The translations under genes and the position numbers were made by a program. From an uncultured Desulfobacteraceae bacterium (GTDB lineage Bacteria > Desulfobacterota > Desulfobacteria > Desulfobacterales > Desulfatirhabdiaceae): a stretch of 64,000 bases of DNA. Each line of letters opens with the position of its first letter. Within the stretch, counting starts at the first letter, position 1. The notes below the pieces were generated by a model that ran no database searches, was not told the origin of the DNA, and saw only the letters and a program-made list of their open reading frames with translations. This document shows positions 30,093 through 39,222 of the stretch, one piece after another. The stretch lies in assembly GCA_903839535.1 (NCBI GenBank), contig CAIMCT010000068.1, positions 1 to 64,000 of the forward strand, given 5' to 3'.

Positions 30093-30213
30093 TTACCCCC
30101 CTTAATATTTCTGATGTTCCAGCTTTGATAACTGTCCCGAACCCTTTAGCTTTCTGGGCGCGCAAAAAGCCCCTTACCACGTTGAATCTTGTCTCCGCAA
30201 GTTACAAGTACAT

Positions 30214-31533
30214 CTACTCATCCTTATCCGGTACACCAATGTCTGCAGGCTTGCTGGCTGAAGACGATTTTCCCCCGGACCTTCGTTTCCTGTGAGAACC
30301 CGAAAATGCCTGTCTTGCAGCACTTATCAGATTTAATGCCATTTCTTCCTCTATGCCTTCAATGTCCACGAGGTCTTCGGCTGAAGCATGGCTGAGTTCT
30401 TCGATCGAGTAAAAGCCTTTTTCGCATAACGCACCGGCAATAGAAGGACTCACCCCGGTAATGGATGCGAGGATATCGTAATTTTCCTTCATTGTATCGG
30501 TGTATTGTTTTTCGCTTTTTACGTCCAGCTGCCATCCGGTCAGCTTGGATGCCAGTCGAACATTCTGGCCGCGCTTGCCGATGGCAATGGACAGAAATTC
30601 ATCAGGAACAATGACTTCCATCGCATGTTTGGTTTCATCAATGATGACTCTCAGTATCTCAGCAGGTGCCAGCGCGTTGCACACATATTTCGCTGCATCT
30701 GAGTGCCAGGGAATAATGTCAATTTTTTCCCCTCTTAGTTCCTGAACAACACTCTGAACCCGGCTGCCCTTTACACCCACACAGGCACCCACCGGATCGA
30801 TATCCGAATCATTGGAAACCACAGAAAATTTGGCGCGAATACCAGGTTCACGGGCTGCAGCTTTAATCACAACAATGCCTTCGCTGATTTCCGGAACTTC
30901 AGTCTTAAACAGACTGACTAAAAAATTGGGGTGCGTTCGCGACAGAATAACTTGAGGACCGCGGGATTCTTCCTTCACATCCTGAATATAGGCGCGGAGC
31001 CGATCTCCCCTGCGGTAGGACTCCCTGGGAATCTGCTGGTCTGCAGGAAGAATGGCTTCGGTCTGTCCCAGATTGACAATGATGTTTCCATGATCGATCC
31101 GCAGAACGATCCCATTGATAATATCGCCTTTTCTGTCCACAAAACTGGAGTAAACAGCCTCTTTTTCAGCATCTTTCATTTTTTGGATAATGACTTGCTT
31201 TGCGGACTGCGCCGCAATTCGACCAAAAACTGCTGTATCCATTTTTATGCCTAGGCTATCGCCGGTTTCACATTCAGGGTCCAGCTTCCGTCCTTCTTCC
31301 AGACTCACCTGCATGTCTGGATCTTTTATGACATCAGCAACCTCCTTGAACTGAAAGACTTCGATCTCGCCGGTTTTGGCGTTATATTGGGTTTCGATAT
31401 CAATCTTGTTTCCAAATTTTTTTTTGGCTGCGGATTTCAGTGCTTCTTGAAGGGCTTTAATCAGGATATCCTTGTCAATTCCCTTGTCTCGACTTATCTG
31501 TTCAACCACACGCTTAATGTCGGTAATGAGCAT
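30214..31533 (-). CDS. nusA: transcription termination/antitermination factor NusA
   Basis: S1 and KH domains (GVKGSRVQSVVQELRGEKIDIIPW, IAIGKRGQNVRLASKLTGW). Confidence 0.98.
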   Translation of the reverse strand: MLITDIKRVVEQISRDKGIDKDILIKALQEALKSAAKKKFGNKIDIETQYNAKTGEIEVFQFKEVADVIKDPDMQVSLEEGRKLDPECETGDSLGIKMDTAVFGRIAAQSAKQVIIQKMKDAEKEAVYSSFVDRKGDIINGIVLRIDHGNIIVNLGQTEAILPADQQIPRESYRRGDRLRAYIQDVKEESRGPQVILSRTHPNFLVSLFKTEVPEISEGIVVIKAAAREPGIRAKFSVVSNDSDIDPVGACVGVKGSRVQSVVQELRGEKIDIIPWHSDAAKYVCNALAPAEILRVIIDETKHAMEVIVPDEFLSIAIGKRGQNVRLASKLTGWQLDVKSEKQYTDTMKENYDILASITGVSPSIAGALCEKGFYSIEELSHASAEDLVDIEGIEEEMALNLISAARQAFSGSHRKRRSGGKSSSASKPADIGVPDKDE

Positions 31534-32036
31534 CAGATGTCTCCATTATAATTTACCAGCCTTGCCCGGGTAATGTCCTGATAAGGAATCTCAACGATAC
31601 GGTCACCAACCTGAATCGCAACAGCTTCCTGCAAAACACCAGACAGGACACCTGTAAATTTTTTTTGACCATCAATTGGCTGAAGGACCTTAATTTTGGC
31701 CTGGCACCCTTTAAATCTGACAAAATCCGACAGCTTTCCCAATGGGCGATTTACCCCTGGCGATGAAACCTCAAGGTAGTAATTATCACTCACATCCAAA
31801 TGGACATCCAGAATATCCTGCAGTTGACGGCTGACATGTGTGCAATCCTGCAAGGTCGTCCCTCCTGGTTTATCGATATAAACGCGGAGGATCATCCCGT
31901 GAGGTTCTCGCTGGTATTCTGTATAAACCAGCTCTATTTCTGCAGCATCGCACAAGGGGCCAGCCAGTTCATTTACTTTGGAAATGATTTCGTCCCTTTT
32001 TAAACGAGAAGCCTTTGGTAAAGGGACTCCTGTCAT
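31533..32036 (-). CDS. rimP: ribosome maturation factor RimP
   Basis: IYIDKPGGTTLQDCTHVSRQL...YYLEVSSPGVNRPL; start placed at MTGVPLPKASR with AAGGAAAAATG. ORF-track start translates through the upstream terminator hairpin. Confidence 0.93.
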   Translation of the reverse strand: MTGVPLPKASRLKRDEIISKVNELAGPLCDAAEIELVYTEYQREPHGMILRVYIDKPGGTTLQDCTHVSRQLQDILDVHLDVSDNYYLEVSSPGVNRPLGKLSDFVRFKGCQAKIKVLQPIDGQKKFTGVLSGVLQEAVAIQVGDRIVEIPYQDITRARLVNYNGDI

Positions 32037-32084
32037 TTTTCCTTTTTTTCGCGATGGTGTCAATCGGTCAAATCGTTCAGTCAT

Positions 32085-32115
32085 TAAAAATAAAAAAACG
32101 GGCTGAAGCCCGTTT
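32085..32115 (-). terminator. intrinsic terminator/attenuator hairpin between tRNA-Gly and rimP
   Basis: Minus strand AAACGGGC-TTCA-GCCCGTTT running into a T-rich tract (TTTTTTTATTTTTAA). Confidence 0.75.
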
Positions 32116-32259
32116 CCTCTCATTTGAGTTAGTGCAGTGAGATCAAAAAAATATGTCTGATGTAATAAACCGCAAGAAGAATTACATGCTTTAACCTCAC
32201 CGATCTATATGAAAACGCTGCATTTCACTTAGCATTTAAATGAAAAGACGAACTTACTT

Positions 32260-32335
32260 TGGAGCGGGCAACGAGATTCGAACTCGCGACACCAAGCTTG
32301 GGAAGCTTGTACTCTACCAACTGAGCTATGCCCGC
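32260..32335 (-). tRNA. tRNA-Gly (anticodon CCC)
   Basis: GCGGGCATAGCTCAGTTGGTAGAGTACAAGCTTCCCAAGCTTGGTGTCGCGAGTTCGAATCTCGTTGCCCGCTCCA; anticodon loop TTCCCAA; encoded CCA. Confidence 0.95.
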
Positions 32336-32419
32336 CAACTATCTCGACTAAGCTACATTAAAATTACGAGATTGTCAATATTTTTCGTAAATTCGCCATC
32401 GTCATCGGCTTTTCTGTCT

Positions 32420-32743
32420 TCAGGACAAAATGGCTTTGATTCGTTGAAGCTCTAACCGAATCTCGTTCATGACCGGTGACAACGCACTTAATTTACATGA
32501 TTTCATGAGTTGCCTGGCGCCTTCAATGGTATATTTTTGATCATAAAGCAGGTGTTTGATTTCAAGAATGATTTCAATATTTCTCCGAGTGTACAGCCTC
32601 TGGCCAGAGGGGGTCCGGTGGGGTCTGATTCTCGAGAATTCATGCTCCCAGAACCGGATGACATGCGAGGGCAGACCAGCAATCTGGCTGACTTCGCCAA
32701 TCTTGTAATACAGTTTATCCAGCCGAATCTTTTGATCAGACAT
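32420..32743 (-). CDS. MerR family transcriptional regulator
   Basis: YYKIGEVSQIAGLPSHVIRFWEHEFSRIRPHRTPSGQRLYTRRNIEIILEIKHLL. Confidence 0.92.
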   Translation of the reverse strand: MSDQKIRLDKLYYKIGEVSQIAGLPSHVIRFWEHEFSRIRPHRTPSGQRLYTRRNIEIILEIKHLLYDQKYTIEGARQLMKSCKLSALSPVMNEIRLELQRIKAILS

Positions 32744-32814
32744 GTGTTCCACAAAAATACCTGACCCAAAAGCGAGCATTATCGGTATCCGATGTTTCCT
32801 TAACAACCTGCATA

Positions 32815-35256
32815 CTAAGGCAGCTCTGCATCAAATTTCTGAATCAGTTTGTCTGAAATGCTTTTATGAAGCTCATTGACAGCCTCATCTTCCAGAGTTT
32901 CAGCAGCAGAACGGTATGTCAGCCGGAAAGAAAGGCTTTTTTTATCTGATGGAAGGTGTCCTCCCTCAAACACATCAAACAGCATGATTCGCTCCATAAG
33001 CGGATCATGCATTTCTTGAACCATTTCCATGATCCTGCTGGATTCAATGGTTTTTGAAAGAATCAGCGTAACATCCCTTGCGACTGCCGGAAACCTGGGG
33101 ATAATCAGTGTCTGGTGGACATCAGGCACCATGGCAAAAAGTTTCCGTATATCAATCTCAAAGATATATGCCTGCTGTTTGATATTAAAAGAGCTTAGCG
33201 TTTCTGAATGCACCTGGCCGATGTGTCCCACCACCTGCGGACCACACTGAATATCGGCTGCGATTCCGGGTTTCAGATAAGGACATAACTGTACCGCATT
33301 CCTGAAAAAACGAGTATCGTGGATATGAAGTGCAGCCAGAAGTGCTTCAACCACACCTTTCAGGTCGTAAAAATCACATGCTACATCTGGCGTATGCCAA
33401 GATACCTCATGACGAGCGCCTGTCCATAAGCCTGAAAGCATTTCAATTTCATCCGGAAGGACATCCTGGCCGTTGCTGACAAATATATTGCCGATTTCAA
33501 AGAGCTTCAGGTTTTTGGACTGCCTGGAAATATTCCGGGACACAGTCTCCAGAATACCCGGAATAAGAGAGGTGCGCATGATCCCATGGTCTTCACTAAG
33601 CGGGTTGAGGACACGAAGTGCGCGCATCCTGGGATCGCCGGGTTCGAGCCTGAGATGTTTACAGGATTGTGGATGAACAAAACTGTAGGTAATGGTTTCT
33701 GAAAAGCCCAAACCGGCCATCAATTGAAGGATTTGTTCCCTGGAATTTTGTGAAAGAAAAGATTGGGCAGATCCTTCCGAGATGACGGGAAACGTCGTAG
33801 GAATTCGATCATAACCGCAAAGCCTGGCGATTTCTTCCACAAGATCAACCGGCCGGGAGACATCCACCCGGAACGACGGTGGAACTACATTTCGCTGATC
33901 CTGGTTCAGTGGTTCAACCGTAAAACCGATGGATTGAAGCATGCTGTCCATGACTGCGGAATCAATCTGTGTTCCCAGAAGCCGATTGGTCGCTTCGGCG
34001 CTGAAAACTATCGGCTTTAGTTCCTGAACAACCGGGCGTTCATCAATAACCCCTTCAATCAAAACGCCACCGCAGATATCGACCATCAGTGCTGCGGCCC
34101 GGTCCAACGCAAAAACGATTCCTTCTGGATCCACACCACGTTCAAAACGATGGGAGGCATCCGTATTCAGTCCGAAATATTTGGAAGTTTTTCGAATACT
34201 GGTTGGATCAAAACAGGCGCTTTCAATCAAAATTGATTGCGTGGCAGGTTCGATCTCGGAATTGAACCCGCCCATTACCCCTGCAATGGCAACCGGCTTT
34301 TCCCCATCGCAGATCATGAGCATATCGGCAGTCAAGGTGCGCGATTTATGATCCAGAGTGGTGAACGACTCTCCGGAAACTGCGGTTCGAACAACGATGC
34401 GATGCCCGGCCAGACGATCAAAATCAAATGCGTGAAGGGGCTGACCGGTTTCCATCATCACAAAATTTGTAATATCAACAACGTTGTTGATGGGCCTGAT
34501 GCCGACAGATATCAGCCGATCCCGAAGCCAGTGGGGTGAAGGACCCACTGTGGCCCCTGCCAGTATCCTGGCCGCATACCGGGGACAATGGTCGGGCGCA
34601 AGAATAGTAACAGAAGTCATCTGACGGATGGCGTTTTTGCCTTCAGGAAGTTTTATTTCCGGGTACGATAGTGAGGTGTTTTGAATCGCTGCAACCTCTC
34701 TGGCGATTCCAATAAAACTGAGGCAATCGGACCGGTTCGGCGTTAAGCCAATCTCCAGCACCGTATCCGAAAGATTAAGCGCCGAAGTTAGAGGCTGGCC
34801 GGTCGCAAGAGATGCCAGGATATCTTTTGGCAAAATCATGATACCGCTACGATCCGACCCAAGCCCCAGCTCCGCCTCACTGCACAGCATGCCCTCGGAA
34901 ACGGCCCCCCGAATTGTGCTGGCCTCTATGACCGCGCCATCGGGCAATTGTGTTCCGGGAAGCGCCAGAGCAGACAAACAGTTCACATAGACATTGTTAG
35001 CTCCACATACGACCGGTACCAGAGATTTTCCGATATCCACCATGCAGCACTGGAGTTTGGCGGAATTCGGATGTGCAGAGATGCTGACGACGCGGCCAAC
35101 TACGACCGTTTTTAAATAATCGTATCGGTCGTAAACAGCTTCCACCTCAAGACCAGTCATGGTCAACGCTTCCGCAAGATCGTTGACACCTATCTGTATC
35201 GGAACATAGGATTTTAGCCAGTTTAAGCTTATTTTCATCGGATCAAAACCTTGCAA
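32815..35256 (-). CDS. pheT: phenylalanine--tRNA ligase beta subunit
   Basis: MKISLNWLKSYVPI; GLTPNRSDCLSFIGIAREVAA; C-terminal anticodon-binding-like domain. Confidence 0.98.
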   Translation of the reverse strand: MQGFDPMKISLNWLKSYVPIQIGVNDLAEALTMTGLEVEAVYDRYDYLKTVVVGRVVSISAHPNSAKLQCCMVDIGKSLVPVVCGANNVYVNCLSALALPGTQLPDGAVIEASTIRGAVSEGMLCSEAELGLGSDRSGIMILPKDILASLATGQPLTSALNLSDTVLEIGLTPNRSDCLSFIGIAREVAAIQNTSLSYPEIKLPEGKNAIRQMTSVTILAPDHCPRYAARILAGATVGPSPHWLRDRLISVGIRPINNVVDITNFVMMETGQPLHAFDFDRLAGHRIVVRTAVSGESFTTLDHKSRTLTADMLMICDGEKPVAIAGVMGGFNSEIEPATQSILIESACFDPTSIRKTSKYFGLNTDASHRFERGVDPEGIVFALDRAAALMVDICGGVLIEGVIDERPVVQELKPIVFSAEATNRLLGTQIDSAVMDSMLQSIGFTVEPLNQDQRNVVPPSFRVDVSRPVDLVEEIARLCGYDRIPTTFPVISEGSAQSFLSQNSREQILQLMAGLGFSETITYSFVHPQSCKHLRLEPGDPRMRALRVLNPLSEDHGIMRTSLIPGILETVSRNISRQSKNLKLFEIGNIFVSNGQDVLPDEIEMLSGLWTGARHEVSWHTPDVACDFYDLKGVVEALLAALHIHDTRFFRNAVQLCPYLKPGIAADIQCGPQVVGHIGQVHSETLSSFNIKQQAYIFEIDIRKLFAMVPDVHQTLIIPRFPAVARDVTLILSKTIESSRIMEMVQEMHDPLMERIMLFDVFEGGHLPSDKKSLSFRLTYRSAAETLEDEAVNELHKSISDKLIQKFDAELP

Positions 35257-35324
35257 ATCATAAAAATACCGGGTTCATTGACGACAGGCCGCTCCGGCAC
35301 CCTTGCAGCCCGCCGATAAATCGG

Positions 35325-36380
35325 TTAGAACTGTTTTAAAAACCGGATGTCGTTTTCATAATACTTCCTGATATCGTCAATTCCGAATTTCAGCATGGCA
35401 ATCCGTTCAACGCCCATTCCAAAAGCAAACCCCGAGTAGCGAGAGGTGTCGTAACCGACATTCTCGAAAACAGCAGGGTGAACCATCCCTGATCCGAGTA
35501 CTTCAAGCCATCCGGTCTGCTTGCACACCCGACATCCCTTGCCCCGACACATAACACACAGGATGTCAACCTCGGCGCTGGGTTCGGTGAAGGGGAAAAA
35601 ACTGGGGCGAAATCGCAGACTGGTCTGATCATCAAACATCTGATGGACAAAAGCTGTCAGAATACCTTTCAAATCCCCAAAGGATATGGATTCTCCCACC
35701 ACAAGCCCTTCAACCTGATGAAACATGGGGGTGTGGGTAATGTCCGAATCGCACCGATATACCTTGCCAGGGGCAATGATCTTGAACGGAGGGGCATGCT
35801 TTTCCATATATCGGACCTGGATCGGCGAGGTGTGGGTTCGAAGGACGATGGCTTCCGACACATAAAATGTATCCTGCATATCCCTTGCCGGATGATTTTT
35901 TGGAATATTCAAGGCTTCGAAATTGTAGTGATCCAATTCCACCTCGGGCCCTTCTGCAACAGCGAACCCCATGCGCGTGAAAATTTCGCTTATCTGCCGG
36001 GTAATCCGGGTAATCGGATGACTGGAGCCACGAAAGATAGCGCGGCCCGGCAATGAAACATCAATGCCAACATCTTCGGCAGCCTGCCTGGTTTCAATTT
36101 CCTGAAGCGCCTTTTGCAGGGCTTCTTCCAGGATATATTTTATCTCGTTGGCCCTTTTCCCAGCCATCGGACGCTGCTCTGCCGGCAGTTGGGAGATGTT
36201 CCTGAGATACTGGGTGACAAGCCCCTTTCGTCCCAGATACTGGACCGAAAAGGCCTGAATTTGAGAAGTTTGCGAAGCTGACTGAAGCTCACTCAGCGCC
36301 TGCTTAAGAATCTGTTCTATTTGTTGTTCCACGGTTGTATGCTCTGCTGTAAGAAAGGCGGGTAAAATCATTGGAAACAC
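35325..36380 (-). CDS. pheS: phenylalanine--tRNA ligase alpha subunit
   Basis: HPITRITRQISEIFTRMGF, RTHTSPIQVRYM, GSGMVHPAVFENVGYD, FGMGVERIAMLKFGIDDIR. Confidence 0.98.
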   Translation of the reverse strand: MFPMILPAFLTAEHTTVEQQIEQILKQALSELQSASQTSQIQAFSVQYLGRKGLVTQYLRNISQLPAEQRPMAGKRANEIKYILEEALQKALQEIETRQAAEDVGIDVSLPGRAIFRGSSHPITRITRQISEIFTRMGFAVAEGPEVELDHYNFEALNIPKNHPARDMQDTFYVSEAIVLRTHTSPIQVRYMEKHAPPFKIIAPGKVYRCDSDITHTPMFHQVEGLVVGESISFGDLKGILTAFVHQMFDDQTSLRFRPSFFPFTEPSAEVDILCVMCRGKGCRVCKQTGWLEVLGSGMVHPAVFENVGYDTSRYSGFAFGMGVERIAMLKFGIDDIRKYYENDIRFLKQF

Positions 36381-36574
36381 AAGCGATGACTTTTTCCAGG
36401 CTCCATCGGAAGGCGGCTCCCTTATTAACGAAGCGGACCGGGATGTCCGGACGGTCTTTTAAATCCATCCTGCCATCCCGATCCCAATGGGCGGACACTG
36501 GGGAACTGCTTATCCACCATTTCAATCCACAAGGGATAATGCACAATTAAGCTGGTGATCTTTTTACCTTGCCA

Positions 36575-36925
36575 TCAGTTTGGCTGCACTGCAGTTCTGA
36601 CCAGACTGGAAAAACCGGTTGGGTCCGCTATCGCAAGTTCTGCAAGAACTTTCCTATCCAGAGCAATACCGGCCATTTTGAGTCCATGCATGAATTTACT
36701 GTAGGACAGATCATTCATCCGTGTACCCGCATTAATTCTGGCGATCCAGAGGCTGCGAAAATCCCGTTTCTTGACCTTGCGGTCCCTGTATGCATAGGCA
36801 AGCGCACGGTCAACGGTATCCGCAGCAGTCCGAAAGAGTTTGCTGTGTCCGCCGCGAAACCCCCTGGCCAGCTTTAATACTTTATTTCTCCGTCTCCTTG
36901 CCTTAAAGCCACGTTTTACTCTCAT
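36575..36925 (-). CDS. rplT: 50S ribosomal protein L20
   Basis: [34 protein letters not shown]. Confidence 0.98.
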   Translation of the reverse strand: MRVKRGFKARRRRNKVLKLARGFRGGHSKLFRTAADTVDRALAYAYRDRKVKKRDFRSLWIARINAGTRMNDLSYSKFMHGLKMAGIALDRKVLAELAIADPTGFSSLVRTAVQPN

Positions 36926-37034
36926 ATCGTTATCTCCTTAATCCTGCATCATCTTGTAAAACCGCTGCACGCAAAAGCAGACAATGCATATATCCATCTA
37001 TCCGGGTAGGCTGAATCGGCAACACGTCCCGGGC

Positions 37035-37232
37035 TTACCCGTTCGGAAGTAATAATTTCAACTCTCTGACGTTGGATTTATCAATAATCTGACTTTTTCT
37101 CAAAGATCGTTTCCGCTTGGTGGTCTTTTTGGTCAAAATATGACTGCCATGAGATTTTGAGAAAACAAATTTCCCTGTACCCGTTTTTTTAAAGCGCTTA
37201 GCAGCGGAACGGTTGGTTTTGATTTTTGGCAT
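37035..37232 (-). CDS. rpmI: 50S ribosomal protein L35
   Basis: [42 protein letters not shown]. Confidence 0.97.
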   Translation of the reverse strand: MPKIKTNRSAAKRFKKTGTGKFVFSKSHGSHILTKKTTKRKRSLRKSQIIDKSNVRELKLLLPNG

Positions 37233-37328
37233 GGTTTGATCTCCTAAAATTAAAGACTCAATGATGTTTTAAGACTCTAAGACTCATTGGCCCGTAAATC
37301 GTTCATCTCTGAAGGCGTATAAAACAGA

Positions 37329-37359
37329 AGGCGTGAGCCAAAATTATCTGCTCACGCCT
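37329..37359 (-). promoter_or_regulatory. hairpin between infC and rpmI, candidate L20 leader element
   Basis: AGGCGTGAGC ... GCTCACGCCT, 10-bp stem with 11-nt loop. Confidence 0.4.
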
Positions 37360-37424
37360 ATACAACCTGCATAACAAAAAACTTTTTCCAGATATGACCG
37401 AGCCTTTTACGCCCGATTCGAAGG

Positions 37425-37958
37425 TTATTTGGGAGAGAGGATCATCACCATTGTTCGCCCTTCAAATTTGGCAGCCTGCTCGACTATAGCAATCTCCTGG
37501 GTTTCGACAACAACCTTTTCCAGCAATTCCTTGGCTGCCTGAGACAGCGTTATCTCACGGCCCCTGAAGACCACGGTTAACTTGACCTTGTCTTTTTTGT
37601 CAAGGAACTTTCGAATGTGATCAATCTTGGTTTGCAGGTCATGTTCGCTGGTCTTGGGGCGTATCTTGATTTCCTTGATCTGAAAAGTACTCTGCTTTTT
37701 TTTGGCCTCCTGCTTTTTTTTGGTTTGCTCGTAACGATAACGGCCATAGTCCATTATCTTGCAAACCGGAGGGGCTGCATTGGGTGAAATCTCAACAAGA
37801 TCAAGCCCGAAATCGTTAGCAACAGCCAACGCTTTGTATGTGGGGATTATTCCAATCTGGTTACCATCCGGATCAATCACCCTGACCTCTTTGGCGCGGA
37901 TATCCCGGTTGATATTGGTCTTATCGGTTTTGATGGGTCTTTTAGTTGTTGGGACTAT
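37425..37958 (-). CDS. infC: translation initiation factor IF-3, probable AUA start codon
   Basis: MDYGRYRYEQTKKKQEAKKKQSTFQIKEIKIRP; own translation extends 26 codons upstream of the ORF-track GTG (IVPTTKRPIKTDKTNINRDIRAKEVRV) to ATA at 37956-37958 preceded by GAGGAGG. Confidence 0.9.
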   Translation of the reverse strand: MVPTTKRPIKTDKTNINRDIRAKEVRVIDPDGNQIGIIPTYKALAVANDFGLDLVEISPNAAPPVCKIMDYGRYRYEQTKKKQEAKKKQSTFQIKEIKIRPKTSEHDLQTKIDHIRKFLDKKDKVKLTVVFRGREITLSQAAKELLEKVVVETQEIAIVEQAAKFEGRTMVMILSPK

Positions 37959-38327
37959 GCCTGCACCTCCTCACGTTAACAAATTATAGCTTACACCTGC
38001 TGCTTCAGAATCAGAAATCAATTGATCCGAAACAGGTAAGCATCTGAAACTTGACGGTAACTGAGAATTTTGTTCCCAGTTCATCAAACAACTTTGAACA
38101 ATTATATCCTCTGATGATATATGACGACATGAAGAAATGCAAGCGAAAAATAATTGCCTGACATTGATTGCTGGTTTTGCTGCGATTTTACGGAAGCGAT
38201 TTCCAGGCCCAATGGTTCTGTTTGCCTTGACAGAACTGATTTTATTCCTATACTGAAAAATAATCAATCAACTTCTGCTTCTTGTTGCAAAGCACTAACT
38301 ACTTGTGGCAGGGTGGGAATATACATT

Positions 38328-38513
38328 ATGAAAAAACCTGTTATTGATTTAAGCGATTGTATTCTTTGCGGAGTATGCCAGGATGTGTGTCCGGAAGTTT
38401 TCAAGCTGAGCGCCGCCGGATACATTGAAGTGGTGGAAATGCTGGACTATCCACGGTTCTGTGTGGACGAAGCCATAAAGAATTGTCCGGCGGACTGTAT
38501 TGTTTGGGAGTGA
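38328..38513 (+). CDS. small [4Fe-4S] ferredoxin
   Basis: MKKPVIDLSDCILCGVCQDVCPEVF...AIKNCPADCIVWE. Confidence 0.9.
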   Translation: MKKPVIDLSDCILCGVCQDVCPEVFKLSAAGYIEVVEMLDYPRFCVDEAIKNCPADCIVWE

Positions 38514-38514
38514 T

Positions 38515-39192
38515 ATGCCTGAAACAACCGTTTCGATCCGGGACATCAAAGAAACACTTCTGGCCCTGTTTTCGAAAGGAGTACCGGAAGATGCCTTGGC
38601 CGCCTTATGCCGCATGCCCCTTCGGAAAGTTGTGAATGCGCTGTTTCCTTTTTTCTGCAGCATGAATCCACTGCATTTCTGGCAGGCTATCACCGCAATG
38701 GGCACCGTAGTGTCCCTTCTGGCCGATGAAAACATTGAATCTGCCCGTGTAGTGATGCGGCGCCTGATGTGGAATCTGAACGACGAATCCGGCGGCATCG
38801 GCTGGGGGTCTGCGGAAGCTATGGGCGAAATCATGGCCAGAAACGACCATATGGCCGGAGAATATGCCTGCATACTAATCTCCTATATAAACCCCTGCGG
38901 CAACTTCATTGATCACCCCGCTTTGCAGAAAGGCATCCTCTGGGGCCTGGGGCGGCTGGCTCAAGCTCGACCCCGCCAGGCAGAGAGCGCGTCAGGGTTT
39001 CTGGTTCCTTTTTTAACCTCTCCGAATCCTGTCCTCAGAGGGCTTGCAGCATGGACCGCAAGCGCCCTGCCTTGTAATGGGACAAAGCCCTTGCTCATTC
39101 GCCTCTGTAGTGATAGCGAAGTAATCACCCTTTTCGTTAATGGTGAAATATGCGAAAGAACCATAGGCAGTCTGGCTCAATCGCACCCATGA
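38515..39192 (+). CDS. DVU0298-like family protein of unknown function
   Basis: RRLMWNLNDESGGIGWGSAEAMGEIMA core; helical repeat-like sequence; starts 1 nt after the ferredoxin stop. Confidence 0.7.
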   Translation: MPETTVSIRDIKETLLALFSKGVPEDALAALCRMPLRKVVNALFPFFCSMNPLHFWQAITAMGTVVSLLADENIESARVVMRRLMWNLNDESGGIGWGSAEAMGEIMARNDHMAGEYACILISYINPCGNFIDHPALQKGILWGLGRLAQARPRQAESASGFLVPFLTSPNPVLRGLAAWTASALPCNGTKPLLIRLCSDSEVITLFVNGEICERTIGSLAQSHP

Positions 39193-39222
39193 TTCTTTAA
39201 AATCATCCAAGGGAATTGCACG

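Noticed and set aside
36304-36546. 80-aa ORF upstream of pheS, considered as a leader peptide or T-box region
   Set aside because: Overlaps the pheS start, no run of Phe codons, and I could not identify T-box motifs by eye.
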